Source: Opisthorchis felineus
Lineage: Eukaryota > Platyhelminthes > Trematoda > Opisthorchiida > Opisthorchiidae
Direction: 5' to 3'
NCBI GenBank assembly: GCA_004794785.1
Contig: SJOL01008805.1
Location: 300,494-364,493, forward strand
DNA length: 64,000 bases
Shown here one piece after another: positions 26,001 through 41,000 of the stretch. Position numbers and translations under genes: made by a program. Numbering within the stretch: the stretch's first letter is position 1; every line of letters begins with the position of its first letter. The notes under the pieces were generated by a model. It did not search any database and was not told where the DNA came from. It saw only the letters and a program-made list of their open reading frames with translations.

Positions 26001-29000
26001 TTTCTAGGGTTTCTCTTTATCCTAGCCCTAAGAGTATTGAGTGGAAACTCTTGCAAAAAACTTGAATACAGGCCAGAATCATTCGATTTACCTTCCTTCG
26101 CACCTGTGGTAAATTCCGTGCAGTATATTTGAAAAAAATGTTCCTAACTATGCTGCTGTTTTACGAAGGACACAAAAGTCCTGGCTGCATGTTTATATCC
26201 TGCCATATGTATCGCCTTGCTACTCTGGTCTGCTGCAATCGTTACCTTTTTTTAGATGCTAATAAAATATAATACTCCCTCCATCAAACGAACCTGCTTG
26301 GAGCTAATCCCTCTCTAATACGGCCTTGAGCTTGGGAAGTCGGTCACAGAGAGTAGGCTTCCCCCATGTAATGTATACCTCTCCAATATGATTGAATTTA
26401 TTTGAGTTTTCCGAGGTTCCGATGGGAAGGGCGTACAGCGTGTGGTGAGTATCGACAGCGCCAGGTAACCGATGTTTACTGTCGTCATACACAACAGTAT
26501 CACTCAGTGGGCTGTTACATCTCCTACTCAACTGAACTTGCATTTTTGGAACCCGTAAGTGGATTTCACTTCGTAGAACAGCGTGAAGGAACTCGACCAT
26601 CAATCCTATTAACTAATAAAGTACCTTTCATCCACGAATACTCATATGTTGCCCCGCTTTTGCTGGCCATATTTTTTCTGATCATGGATGATCTTGGCTG
26701 TCAGGTAAATACACCCATCTTGGTTCGGCACGCATGGTGGTCGATGCCGTTTCGGTCCCTTCGGTCAAACAGTTAAATAGCTGAAGGGTTGTGACAGGGA
26801 GCAAAATTGCAATGTAGTCTGTCAACAAAACAGCTCGATTAATTTGCCAATTGTTTCCTGCTAGGGCGCGTTAGTATTCCGTCACAGTATCCACGCTTTC
26901 GGATGATGCTCAGTCGCCATAGTCGAATAGCCATTCATGTAGCAACTGCCGATATAGTTTCCCGCAGGACCTTCGGGCGAATAGGTGGTATTCAGTAGGT
27001 CTATGTCAATCAAAACCTGTCTCTACTTGGCTGATTCAAAACTCTTATTTGCTAACCCTCCGAGTACAACTAATCTGTTGTGAGCAGTAGAAGCCATATT
27101 TCGTGTGGAAACAGTATCTCTGAATCAACAATGACTGTTGCCTTTTTATTTGATCCCACTTTCTTTTTCAGAGCAATTTAACGGGTTTTGCTCTATGCTC
27201 CTTCGGTGTTTAGTATTCAACTTATCCCTTCATAACTGACATTCCATTGGTTAGGTCTCTTCAATCCGGATAATCCTCTAGTCAAACTGGAACCCAACAA
27301 ACCGGTCCACATTGTACTCGAGCGGATGGGCGTTTGGTCAGCAGAATGGCGAATGCGGACAGCGCGGTACGTTCGATACAACATAACAATCAGCTCTGAA
27401 CTCACATCCGTCGGATTATTCATGCGTCGCAGTACAATGCCAACGATTGTGAACTATGACCTGTTTGATCGGATCAGCGGTCGCACTATCAGCCCCACCA
27501 GTCGTCAGCAGCGTAAAGATAAACGAGTGAAACGATCGCCAGAAGATACTCCGTCTTACCGCACGCATACTGCCTCTGTGAGTAGGCGCTCGCTTGGTTT
27601 GTTTCCGTCCGTGTGCTGACCTTTCTTTTCTACCACTGTTTTTTATTGTCTCCCAGAGTGGTGAAAAATAGCCCCTTACACACAGTCCCATATCGACCCA
27701 GTCATTTTATCAAAACCGTCATCTGTTTATGTTTAATGCTGGTGCAGTAATTATTAATTATAACAACTGTCATTGTGACTCTCAGCATCTGTTAATTAAG
27801 CTGGTCAAAATGCACTAACCAGTAGGTTGTTTCTGGCTGAGAAGATAAATTTTCGATAAGCCTCGCTCTTTTCGACACCTATCCTGATTTCCTCTCCCAA
27901 TCACACAAGAGACCATGTCCAATTGTCCGACTATTTTCATCTCTCTGATACGAATATGTCTGCCCTCATCAGCGCGGATACCCAGCACCAAAACTAACGC
28001 AGTCACTTTTGGTCGAAATCGATTATTGAATGAAATTGTCTCTATAATTAATACTAACTCTCACAGCAAATTTTATGACTTTCTCACCCTGTTTATTGCC
28101 AAAATGCTAATAACACCTTGTATCTACCCAACTCGTCGTTTGGCTGTGATGACTCGCACAAACTGCAACTTAAACAGCTGCCCGTTTGTGTTGTGGACAC
28201 CATCACTCCTCTGACCCATTCGATCACAGCCGTTTTGCTGATGGGTTTCTTTGATTTACTGTTCGTCAAATGGAGGAGGATAAACTAGGTGATCGGATAC
28301 AAGCTTCCAATTTCCTGTTATCACCGCCATTCCAGAAGATTCCGTGCCGGTTAAGTAGCAGGATGAAGTATTCAGCTATTTCTTTTACATCCGACTTTCT
28401 CTAAGACGACCACCTGAGTGACAGTTCTATACCGCAATCTAAGGTGCCCACCTAGTTGTAAATTGGGTTCTTCTGTCCTATAGGGTGCTTACATTCTTGG
28501 ATGCAGTGCGCATCGGCCACAAGGTGGTTGTGAATCCTACCGAAATACCTATCACCCAAATCGTCGGGTCAGCGTAGGGCGCGTCGTAAAAAGGACTGCG
28601 TACTGACATGCTCACTAAAAGTCCTGAGGATTTTCGCGTCATTGCCATCATTGATGGTGACACGTCAGCATTAAAAACCGACTACCATAAGTGTTCGCAC
28701 AAGCTAATAGACTCAGCACCGTACCGGTATAGTATCAACTTCACTTTCACAACCCCTCTACAACGCTGCTGGGTGCTACGACGCCCATTGAATAATTGCT
28801 CAGCCGATACGATACACTTTATACGGATGTCAACTAGCGATGAAATCAGGCGCTTGGTTCGATTGCAATTGGAAGTTCACCTATAGCCACGGGTGTGACC
28901 ACTTGTCTATGAATCTGGATTAAGATTGCTCGGAGTGAGTGAATTTTCCGATGAGCCGACAGACAGGGACCTGCGCGTCCTTAGTGTTGCATTGATTTCT

Positions 29001-32000
29001 TATCAACGGTCGACTCTAACTTCCGAGGTCCAAAAAAGAATGAACGCTTCTATAATTGACTTTGAAATTCGAGATAATGACAACCTTTCATCCCTCATTG
29101 CGGCGGCTCTTCATCTTGAAATCCAACCTAAATAGGTAACCAAATTCCGTAAATTCTGACGAATCTACTGCACGCGACTACTGTCGGACAAACAAGACGG
29201 ATTTGCTCGGACCCTGTTATGTTTCCAGTCTTTAAAACAAAAATCCAAATTCCTTTGAAGAAATTCGACGAGTCCTCAAGATATAATCCAAGAAAATTCT
29301 GCAATTGCCGGCTGTACGTCCGAAATTACAGCAGTCACGCCACAGTTGTGTACTGCTAGGTGTGTTCTAGAAACCGTATTCACCTATGTATTGGGATTTA
29401 CCACCAAATTCAACAGATGTTGCGCAGACGTATTTTTACGAAGATTAATTCTCCTCGGATAATCACATTTAAAGAACAAGGTTTAGCAGAATATTAATAA
29501 CTTTATTTTATAAAGGTGATCGAATGCATTGATTCTAGAATGCTTCAATGAAGTTCGATTGGTAGAAAACATGAAAAACACATCATGCTGCGGGGTAGAC
29601 TAGGACCATCAGCCGTTTGAGTAGCATTCGCGAATAGGTGGGGTTTCCAAATATGGACGTCATAATCTTCCGTTGACCAACAGTCGGTTCCAATTCCTTT
29701 ATACCTCTCCAATTCCTCCCCGGACACTGACACCTTTCTGTTCACCACTTAATGGCGAACTCTTAAAGCTTTGATTACTTTCTGTTCCCTTAGATGCATT
29801 AGGATTGCAAGTGATGTTTGATTTTCTCAAATAGTGAAAAATCCCTTGGTTTCACCCAGTGTATATAATCTGGTCAAAGATTCTTTGTTGCAGTCTTTAA
29901 TACAGTCACCTCCTAACAGCAGACGTTCCGAAAAACAACCAACCTTAACAAACATCAATATAATCTGAAACACCCTTAGAAATGTTCTTCTCCAACCCGT
30001 ATTGTACGGAATTCGCCAAATACACTCATTTGCACATCATCTTGATTTAACGTGAGATTCAACTGAATCCCTCGTTTGTGGTATTCTTCGACTGAATGCG
30101 CTGCAGCAGGCTGCCTCATACTTCAGTTGGTACGATATTCGAGATATCACAGTATAGTTTCCTGAAGGAACACTAAGAGATCTAGCTGGAATTCAGTTGA
30201 GTCTCACGTTAACATCAAATTGGTATGCAAATGACTCGCGAATTTCGTACAGTCGGGAACCAAGTAGAACATATGGTTGACGGAGATTCGGGGACTATGC
30301 CTACCTGACGAGCCCGGAGTGGAAAGGCGAAACGGGCCGTGTGCTTCTGAGGAGTTTTCATTAATCTTATGAATAGTGTTCCTTCAAGAAAATATACTGC
30401 GATCTCTCGGATATCGTATCAACTGAAGCATGAAGTGACTTTTGTATAGCACTTTAAGTTGCAGACTATCCTAAACGAGAGATTCGTCTGGGATTTAGTT
30501 GAGTCTCCCGTTAAAACCAAATGGGTGTAGTTTTCAAACCCCTGCAACTGTTTCTGCCTTAAACACTTATTCGGACATGACAATTATGCTCTTTCAGTAC
30601 TCTATTCTCATTGGTCCTTCGAGAGTTAAGCTTGCAACACGCTTGCTTGTGTTCTCATCTCCCTCGCAGTCTAGCTTGTAGGAGCATGATTTTCACTACT
30701 CATGTGTAACTGTAGGCGTTCAAGCGCGACAAGCGTCACATTATTCTGGACGTTTGTCCTTTTTTTAAAATGGATCACTTAGTGTTTTACTTGTGGTATT
30801 ACCAACCACATTACCGGTGTCCAAAGAAACTAGTCATCCACAATCGTCTTTTTCCACAAGGCAGTTTTCGCACGGTCATGGTGCCTGTCTGTTACTTTAT
30901 CACTCACTATTTACCGTTCATTCGTATCCTATTTATTACTATAGGGTGGTGCTCGGGAAACTGCGCGCATTCACTACTTGGACGAAGGTATATGGTTCTT
31001 GGCATTGGTCAACGACAAACCAAGGGTGGAGACGCTCATCTTTAGTATCGGGGATGCAAGTATGTAATGTTCGCCCCAATTTAAGATTGGAATTTGGTGT
31101 CTTAATGTCCTTCTGTTGTCCAATCCCATTCCTCATCGATTTTCGCCGACACTCTCAAAAACAGTGGTCTGTATTTGTTTATTCACAAATCACTACCTGG
31201 TTACATGGTCGAGGGGACTGGCAAAGTTGAACTGTAGCGCAGCCGTATTTAAGTTCGGCGCTACTCTTCAGTGTGGATCTCATCGGAAGCGTGGGAAAGT
31301 GGTCGAGTGGGCGCAACGTGAGCATTATGAAACACGACCTTCCTCCTATGGAGATGGGTTTTCTCGATTTTTCGGGGGAGAGGAGAATGATGGGGCGATC
31401 AAAGCCGTTGGGACCAACGGGAAAGTAAACAAATTGAACAACCCTCCTGAAAATTTGGAAACAGTTGTCTGAGTGTCTACTCGATCGACCACGCATCAAT
31501 ATGGATAGGCGACACCTGACACCATGGGAATATAAAGCAACTGTCTGTATCCATCCGTTTTTTCGAACGCTGATATCATTTTATCAGTCACAGTGTGATA
31601 TTCGTTCGCTTCTGAGGTGAACTTGTAGCCTGTTAAGCCACTTCACATAACCCAATGTGACGTTTCTTATTTCGTAGCTATGGTCTATCAAACCCCATTC
31701 GAGCGACAATCTGTAAAGTTTGCTCCGATCCCTGAATTTTTCGCCTAAATCCTCGATTCCCCTGAAGTTTCTGGCTACAGTCTCTCAGGCAACCCCGTTT
31801 TAGTAGCTATTCCCTGCGAACAATTCTCACGTGACATCTCTAAAACTCCTCATTTTTCCAGTTGTTCTCCGCACGTACAACTGTACTGTATCTGAAAGGC
31901 ACTCCATATCTTCATTTAGCTTACTTGGGTAAAACCGACTTTTGGATCGCATTCTTTGTGACCAACAATGACCCGCTTGTTCTACCAAAGCAGCATGTAT

Positions 32001-35000
32001 TGGATATCGAGTCCGCGTTTTCATTTATGAACGATACGTGAAACAGGGAGGAAATGGTCGTACTTTGATTGCGCCTGCTCACAAATATTTAGCGTAGATA
32101 CTACTGCTGTCGGGCTTTTATGGTGAAAATACGGATTTTTTCCTTTGAAACGGAAAGAAAAGATGCGCGCGGAACACGGTAGTTACCATACAGAGAGGCT
32201 TTTGACTACCCGTTTGAGTCCCCCGGTGCATGCTCTGAATCGTTTTCACTCAGCACATGGCTGATAGAAAAAGGTAGCTCTGCCATGCAAAGTGCTTACT
32301 CTGGAGAATATGGCTTGCTTCTCAACCGTAAGTTGTTTGCGCCTGCCAAAAGCCATCAGACGTATGCCGGCAATACAACGGAGAGAGCCCTCATTGCTCT
32401 CGTCCTCACATAGGCTGAGTTTGGCTACTTTACTTCAGTTTACTTTGCGGCGACAGGATGAGTCACTTGACAGCTGTCCTGCTCACGAACGAAGGTTACA
32501 GATTAGGTCCCCACAAATCGATGTCCAGTTTCCATTCTGGCAACGGATGCCTTGTGGCAATCTGCGACCGAACTCATCCACTTCTAACGTGACGGTGGCG
32601 ATTCAGATTCTCAGCTGTTATGCATCACCCCTGACATGGCGAAGTAACCACCGCAAGTTCCCAAAGCTCATCTCCGGATTTGTGGGCAACGTGACTAAAC
32701 TATTGTAGTCGTCGGTACTGCAGTGGTTGCCTGAGACGTTCCATAACAGCTGACTTGAATATGCTTTCGAGTTGTCTAATGTTCGGATGGCCGCTTGAAC
32801 ACGGAGACTCGAAAACGACGAGTTTGTGGATGTCCTGTACGCGAGGCGACTAAACGTCACAACCGTAATTAAAGAATTTGTTGAGCTGCCGTTTTGGCTG
32901 CATGAACCTTTTTGTGCAATCTGGTTTCATCTCACCATACCGTCTTCATAAGTTGCTGTACCGATACAAAGTCCAATCTCCTCTTTAGCTTCCCAGATAG
33001 ATAGAGTATCGAAACTCATCGACTAGTTCACTTTCATCATCAATGCGAAGGGATACTCATTGAGCACTTGCTTGCTTGGCGAAGAACTCTATTTTGTCTG
33101 TGTTGGCCACAAGTCTGATGAGTCATGTGTGGTAACTGATTTGACTAATAACCGTTTTTAAATCCAGTTAGACAATGTGGTTGGAATATTTTTGGTCTGT
33201 AATCCAAATAATTGGTCTCAGCTGGACTGGTACAAGCATGTGAGTTGCTGCTCCTATGATCAAACTTTTCCCGTATTATTACACCTTGATGTAGCGCTGC
33301 GAACAAGGGAATAAACGGTTTTGTAAAAATTTCATCTGTCCTCGCGCCCCTAGAAGGAAGTGTCTGCCAATCCCTCCTGTGCACGAAGCTTCGATTTTTG
33401 CTTCAGGTCAACCACCTTCGGAGGTGAAGGCCTTCGAGTAGTCTCGAAACAAAGACCAGATAAATCTCAGGTGTGGTCTATCCACTTGTCTCCAATCGCC
33501 GAATTTATTTGTCGAGGGCATGTTAGCCGCAATTTTATCTATCTGTGTTCGATCTCAAACCCTCATCTTACAAGACACTGCACTTTCAGACACTACAATA
33601 CCTTTTTGATAATATGCATCAAACTTTGCTCACTATCTTTTTAGCCCATTCGTGCTTCCTTTGACAGTACCTCAGCCAATAAGTCCCAAATGCTGCTCCT
33701 TCGAAGCCTACACCCGCTTATATTGCTCCAAAGTAACTCATTCAACTGAAATATTGAGGCTTTCGAATGGTTTGCCTCCACTAGCTATACTTTCTCAATC
33801 TACTCACTCCAGTCACTGTCCGTGTTTTGCTTAACGCCCATCTATCACCCTGTGGTAATCCCATCCCACCCACAGTTCTGTTTGTGCGTGGTTATCGGTG
33901 TCCTTTACCACCATGTTATATCTGCCCGATCAGTTCACATGTCACTTTAGTACTCAACGCACTGCGCTATCTGTGTGACCATCTTGGTGAAAGTGAATCA
34001 TCCGTTTCGTAAGTGGGTAAATTCACACACCTTCGGAAACTGGAGATTTGTGATCACATTGAGCGAGCTTATCTATGTTTGTGCTTCTTACAAGGATGTA
34101 CGCCAATATCGACTCGTTCCATACTCCAGACCGTTTGATGAGAAGCCAAGCCCTTGTTTCGAAATCAAAATGTTGCACAGCAGTAAACCTACCGAGTTTC
34201 TCTTCAACTCAACTGCTGAAGTAAAACTGAGCTTTGGAAAGGATGCCTCGACCGAAATAACTCTTTATGGGCTCCGGACATATCAGGTGGTTTACCTCCA
34301 TTCAATTCTATGCTTTATTCTGCAGTTAGCATCCTACTGCTATTATCTCGTTAGCATCTGATTATTCCTTATTCATTCGTTCGTTCATTTTTATTTATTC
34401 GTTTTATCGAGATTTGAATATGCTTCAACGTCAGACTTCCTTATCGCCACTTCTTTCATGAACAGTGCAAATGTTTCCATAAAACGGTCGAAATGCCACT
34501 GTAGCAGAACCAAAAAAAACCTATCCACTGGAAATGTATCTACCACAAGATGACTGATGCATTTCCTGACTGGAAATAAGTTATTTCATCCCTCCCTTTT
34601 GTTACCGTTTCCCTCATCACAACAATCATCGCCACTTCCGCGGAGCTAGGCACCCCAGTTCCAATAGTTCTGTTATTTCAATATCCTGTTCAGCAATATC
34701 TACTGAAAATACTTCTGTGGTTCCTCCGCACGATCGCTGAATTGCGAACCTCCCGCCCCCCTTTCTTATGGATATTCTCTGACTTCCAGTCGGATACTAT
34801 TCGAATGAACACCGAGTTGGTGGAATTTCAGGTCGTGTGTTGTCCAACCTTGTTTTGTAAATCAAATGAATGGGTAATGAAAACTAAAGTTTCCAAGCCG
34901 CTTCCTGCGTGGCTATTCGAAGTTACTGCTGCTCACTCCCCTTGCCTCCGTTGTTCGCAGTGTCTGAGACTGTAATCCGTTTCCAGATCAGATACAGTTC

Positions 35001-38000
35001 ACTGTTGAACCCCCGGACGCCGATTGCAAATATACTCAGGTTTATTCTTGTGCTGAACCACTGTTCTGCAAATGCACTGTCAGAGCACGAACATAAAATC
35101 CGTCGACTGGTCAGTAAACTATGATGTTTTTTGTGTGATCGGTATCTACTGACCTTGGTAATTGCAAGACGGGTGTATGTTTGCTTCGGTGCTAGTAGAC
35201 ACCGTGGTCCTGTTCGGTTTGGTTGAGTTGAACCTGGTCCATTTGTATTATTCAGAGAAGCTCGAAAAAGTAACAGAACAAGAATTATCAACTTCCCCAA
35301 CAATGAACTGTTTATATTCTACTTCGTATACAAACTCAATGAGGACTTGTCCGTGCTTCCTAGTAAATTGATCGACTTCATTGTGCATTGTCGTGTGTGC
35401 AAACTGGATCCGCAGTTCATGTGAAAGTTGTCAACAAAGAATGATGTTTCGTTGTTTTGTCTGTGAAACAGGTCGGCCATCGAACACAGACGAAGGGTGC
35501 TAATGTGAGGCTCCGAGAGGTGTTGTGTTTGAGCCTCGTGTATGTATGTGTGGGATCCATGTGTGTGTGTGTGTTGTGTGTTCCATCGATCTGTTATTCC
35601 GGTCATTAAGCCCCACATGCAAACTGACACTATCTGGCTGGAAGATTTCATGGTCGAACATTTATCGGCAGGTTACTTCACGACAGAAAATCCACTGCTT
35701 CTTGAGCGCTAGCTCACTTTTGCTTACCGGAACGTAAGTCGTTTCTACTGTATCTTTCTGGAAGGATACATCTTTCACAAGGAAAGCCGAGAAACCCTGT
35801 GGCCCTTTCGTCTTGTTTTGGCTTCTTTGGCCACATTACTTTCAGTTGTTTTTAGGGAGGCTCTCAACATTTCTTTTAACTGCTCGAATCTGGGAGCGGC
35901 TGGCATCAGCTGCAGTGCACTTGACTGCAAGGGAGTTCATTTAACGCTTTAGTCGCTTGAGTGCTGTCGCCTTGTTTGAAATACTTGTAACGTGCATTCA
36001 AGCATGGAAAGAAGGTTGTTTCTTTTAGCGCTATTTAGCTCCTGGGATGTGACGTCTCAGCCCCTCTCGTGTTAATATTACCAGTGTACCTAGGGCACGC
36101 GCTAATCATTTGCACCGTGCGCTCACCATGGTTGACTTGAATTTCCTATTGATGGTGGTTTAGATGATGATTCCAGTTGATCGGTTTCAGATGACCTTTG
36201 AATTGCTCTTCTGCAATTCTTTCGCAGTGACTTCTGTCAGCATTAAACCGCAGCAGTTTCTAACAGTTGGGATATGATATCATGTTCTGTCCTATTTGCC
36301 CAAACTTACCGGCGTGGTGATCCTTGCTCTACAAGGGTGCATAGTTTGGATCCAGTTCGATGCATCGGTTGTTTGATTTCTTTCAGTTCTCGTGTTCCCG
36401 AATTTGTGCTGTTTGTGAATACCTGTCTCTCAAGATCTTCGCCTATAGAATTTTTTGGGCCATATTTTTTCATGCGTCATGTTTTACTCGTGGTAGAGCC
36501 TTCTAGATTATCCGTAGATGTTGTAGACACCGTGGCTGCCATTGACAAATGCTCTTTTTGTGGCTAACTTTAGACCGCGGCTTTCTAAACTTTCTCCAAC
36601 TCCCGAACTATTTACTTCAAATTGAGCAGTGTTTGAAGGTTCATTACACTCACTGCACACTCTGGCGGAATGTACACAATGACTGAACAAGATAGCTATA
36701 TGGATCTATTCTGTCTGTCGAATCATTGGTACAATATTAGAGGTATGGCATGCTATCATAAACGAGAGATTCTCGGTTGAAACCAAATTGGTGTGTAAAT
36801 GAGTTTATTTGTCGGATTTTGTGCAACTTGGGTCCAAGTAAAACATAAGGGGCTGCACCTAGCTGATAAGCCAGCAGAAGAAGGCGAAACCGATCGTAGT
36901 TTATCAGAGTTTTCAGCAACCTTATGAGTAGTTTCCTTCAGGAAAAGAATGATTCACACCTGATTGACCATGGACTTCATGATCACTCCCTATGGTTTTC
37001 AAAAAGCCTACTTCGGGGCCTAAGATATTCAATTGCAGCTCAACCGCTACTCTTGCGATGTTAAGCTGGATGGTCACATGTCACCGGAGAAACTATTGGG
37101 CTCCGATGCTGTATACCCGTATTCTCCCAGCAAACTGATGACTTCAAAAATATCGGAGAAGACGCTTCAAAATTTTCCTCACGCCCTTCAAGATGACCTG
37201 TACCCGTTGTTGTTCAAAAGGCAATCGTTTTTTTCGTATTTTACCCATCTTCAACTAAGAGATCCATCCAAGTGATGCTCAGTCAGTATTCCGAGTAACT
37301 CACTGATTCATTCAATATTACATTTGCCTCACCACATAAAAGTTGGCCACATGTGTTATAACGGGCCAGTTATTGGTGACTGCGAAATCGGTGTGTCCCA
37401 TTTTACGTTTCAGCTCTGCCGCTCCCTCTCGCCGCAGAATTGTCATAAATCACAGTTTTCCTGGAAAAAATCTATCTTTGTTTTCTGCCTAGCCCTACTT
37501 TTCTGAAGACGCACAATTTCATTCTCCCCAATCAGCATATTTTAGACTTACTGCCGCTGGGCCGTTTTCATTTCGTTGATGGACTATTTTTACTCGAATA
37601 AATTTCTTGTCCAAAAAGGGGACAGTGTTCGTGGTTTCATTTCTCTCAGGTCCCCGCACGCGTAGTGACTGTGCCAGGTGGGAATGGTATTTCCTCTTAT
37701 CAGTGTGGTGGTTGTTCCACACAAACAAACTCCAGGGCCTAAATCTCGCACGTTAGTTTTGGCCTATAAACACATTTCGGTTCGCTTGGCTTCGGTAGCT
37801 GTGTACATTCTGGGTTGCGTCAACCTGTCAGGTCTGTTTGATTGGGTCAGCTTACAATCTGACCTTAATCTTTGGTTCGTTTTTCGGAAAGTGCATTCCT
37901 CGCCCGTTGTCCATGATACCTGTGTTCGCGCTAGGAGAGAGAGCGTTGAACTCTTAGCACTGGTAAACTGGATTTGCGAGCTGCGTTCGGGTTTGGCACA

Positions 38001-41000
38001 CTGCCTCCGTTGGTTAAAAGTGCCTTCATCGCACGGCTCCGGTGACGCATTCGTGGATTACTCAGTCAGATGTTGAATTACGGGTTCGCATATTGATTGG
38101 TTTGACTGGGAAATTCAATCGAGATTCGAATAAATCGTTTGTGATGTTCTTTAACAAAATATGAAGGCTCTCTCTGGGTTTGACTGCGCCGACGTCAGAC
38201 TAAACAAAGTCGGTGTTAGCCAATGTTGCGGAAGTTCAACGGACAGATCCGTTAGTATATTGTTCGGTACCAAACACTATCTAATTTTCACGCACTGCTA
38301 GGGCTAGTGTTCGCTTATTCGGCTGGCTATTGGGAAATCGTTTCAAGAAGACAATCTCACGGATTTTTTACATTCCTTCTCCCTCCCCTCACCGCAATAT
38401 GTGACAACCTCGCAGCATGCAATAAAACAAGTGATCCTGAAGCAGTGTTTGTCGGGAGGATTAGTGTGCTTCCTTTTCATAGCCCCAGTTGTCCTAACTG
38501 CTTTCAGACATACAGCTCACCTGGCTATCGGTGATTTTCTGCCGAATGCCTCCTGAGTTGCAGCTAAACCGATTTGGAAATACCGTCTCGTTTTCCGTTC
38601 TGCTATGATTGACCCTTCGGCGATATGCCTTCCACATGCTAAGCCATCTAAGGGCACTTTAAACAACCATCCGCAGAGTCATTGTAATGCGGTTTGCCTA
38701 CAACCGACCAGCCATGCCGGAAGATAGATTCACTTATTACTATCATGGACGCGCATAATTGAATCCAACCACGCTGGTGTGCCGGTTCGGCATGAGTCAT
38801 CCTAGCAAGATGACTCTGCGACCACCGCAGACCAGTAGAAAACAATAATTTTGCCTGTTTGTCCGTTCTTGAGGTGAAAAAGACTCGGTGTCGTGTATTG
38901 GTACCAACTGTTTCAAACTTGGCTTCAAACGTTGGTCATACTTTATCACGAAAAGTCTTTAAGTAAGCCGCATCTGAGAGTAACCCGTACGTTTAAAAAA
39001 CAAAAACAGTTTAAGTTACTATATGTTTATTCGGATAATAAAGCGTTTGCGACAATACCCGATTGGAATATCGTAACAGGTATGTGGGCATCCGTCAAAA
39101 AAGCCTGCACCATCCCTGGACCATTTTGTGATGTATCCGATGAGCTCTACATGCACTATCAAAATTCGAATATCATTCCTTGATTTATGCTTATCTGGAT
39201 TCTTCAATGAAAGCCTAGTGAGCAGCATTGAAAGGCGCGTCCCTTGCACGACCGCGTATCATATCATCATCATCATAGGCAACACAACATTAGAGTTCAA
39301 CACTGATGCTTCACTGTCGTATGTGTCGCGCCCCATGTACGACCAGTGATGATTTGTGATAAGAGCGAAACTTGAGCCAGTTACATCGCAGGAGAGCTGA
39401 TGTGGATACAAATTCAGAAAATTGATCTATTTAGCAACCCAGAATTAGTGGACAAATGGGATCGACTCTCCAGGTTGATCTTAAACTGTGTTCGATATAA
39501 GCCAAACTGCTAGGCTGTGGGGAAAAGGTGCATTTCATGTACATTGTTATTCTTTGGTTGCTCACCACTGGGTTTGTCAACTTTAAAAAATTTGGATTGG
39601 AAGGTGTCGTTCTCTAGCCTATTCACCAAACAAGTAGGGTCATGCCCCACACACTGCATTTATTCGAGGATCTTGGTGTGAGTGTATGCCAACTGCGAAC
39701 TGGTGCTCCTGAAATCGCTGGAGAGCTTTCATCTCAGGCACAGCCATTGGTGACCTTCAAAAGTTACTGATGACATGCAAGCTGTAGGAAGATATTTTTA
39801 TTGCATACATGGAAAGACTCGTTCTGTACCTATTAGGTTCCAGTAACGGTGACAAGAATGTTTATTCTAATACACTGCTTCAGTCTGAATTCTGGCCCAT
39901 CCGTAGACAGTAATGTAATTTGTTGATAGCATGAGAAGATTTGGGCATTTTCGTGGGGGTCGCCTCCCGTGACTGAAGTCAGTCTATGCCTAAAAGCCAA
40001 GAAGCATTGTACAGGTGTTATATCCTCATTGGGGATCATCAGCAATGCGCATCTCACGAATCTCCAGGGTGTTTCGAACTGGCAACCTCCACGCTAGTAG
40101 CTGAAGACTAAACCGTTCGACCACGAGTGGCTGAGTAGCGGTGCAATTTGCAACTCACGCCATTATGGTTTGAAATGTACTGATGTGCTAATCTGAATAC
40201 AGTAATCCTCCTAAGAATGGAGAACGCTTCTCATCAGCTGCGCCACAGTCTGCCATCCATCAAGGCGATACCAAAAACCAGGAGAATCTAAATGTCCTCT
40301 CTACGGACGGTTGTCTCTCTTGGACAATCACTTCAGCAGGTAATTAGATCAGTGAGGTCATCAGATGTGCTTCAGGCGGAGCACTATTGGATTTGTTCAT
40401 ACGCTTAATCTTTAGGTCCTATCCAACCAACACTTGTTTGGATCACCAGGGCTACTATTTTTTTATATATTTAGAATGCACTACGTGCCTGATTGCTTTA
40501 TGACTTGACGTTTTGTCCGTCTGAATTGTCAGTCATTTGCGAAAAAATTCGACCGGACCGCTCCACCACTGTCTTCCGTCCACTCTCATTTTTCGAGCTT
40601 ATTGTACGCAGACTCGACTTTCCTTCTACTCTCACCTCGCGTAAAACCTGAGTGACAGTTTATCTCATCACCGTTTGCGAACTGATCGAACTGGTGTTTC
40701 GGACAATGGTCGTCATCTAAAAAAAACAGCCCACCATGATGTCTGGATTGCATTGTTTTCCTTGTCCTTCTCTGTCAACTGTGCCGTTCCATCCAGCAGT
40801 TACTGACAGGGACACATACAAACAATTGTATTACTGAATGACGGGGTGTATGGGGAATGGTGTCTATCAATCTTCTGTGAATCGACTGTTCTTGGTTGTT
40901 TGTACGTGCATGGCGCGCGTTTCAGATCCTCACATTCCCACTTTGTTTTTCTGTCAGTTTTGACACCCTCTTGTTTGTTTTTTATGTCCTGCCTGCTAAC

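Larger units (their letters stand above)
18783..27254 (+). other. Teneurin intron, 8.5 kb
   Basis: It holds a SINE-B copy (20224-20445), a GATGAT-tailed repeat (20765-20822), a decayed RTE-like reverse transcriptase (21040-22640) and a perfect 18-base palindrome (23147-23164). Around 25265-25360 there is a tRNA-like minus-strand stretch (ggttcgactgttcc on the minus strand) that could be another old SINE; I do not list it separately. I see nothing recognisable in the last 1.8 kb. Confidence 0.75.
27578..30944 (+). other. Teneurin intron, 3.4 kb
   Basis: Its main content is a cluster of family C repeat units in opposite orientations at 30001-30530, ending about 400 bases before the next exon. 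The first 2.4 kb shows nothing I recognise. Confidence 0.75.

Noticed and set aside
26402..26776. Open frame with a hydrophobic segment upstream of the membrane-proximal exon
   Set aside because: The hydrophobic stretch suggested a second membrane segment. There are no in-phase splice borders, and the flanking teneurin exons join in phase 1 without it.
33975..34361. A 129-codon plus-strand open frame in the intron before EGF1
   Set aside because: No domain, no start codon context, and not phase-compatible evidence for inclusion. The conserved exons on either side join correctly without it.
34983..35096. A cysteine-containing open stretch in the same intron
   Set aside because: Two frames are equally open here, the cysteine spacing is not EGF-like, and the preceding acceptor fits a different frame from the cysteine-rich one.
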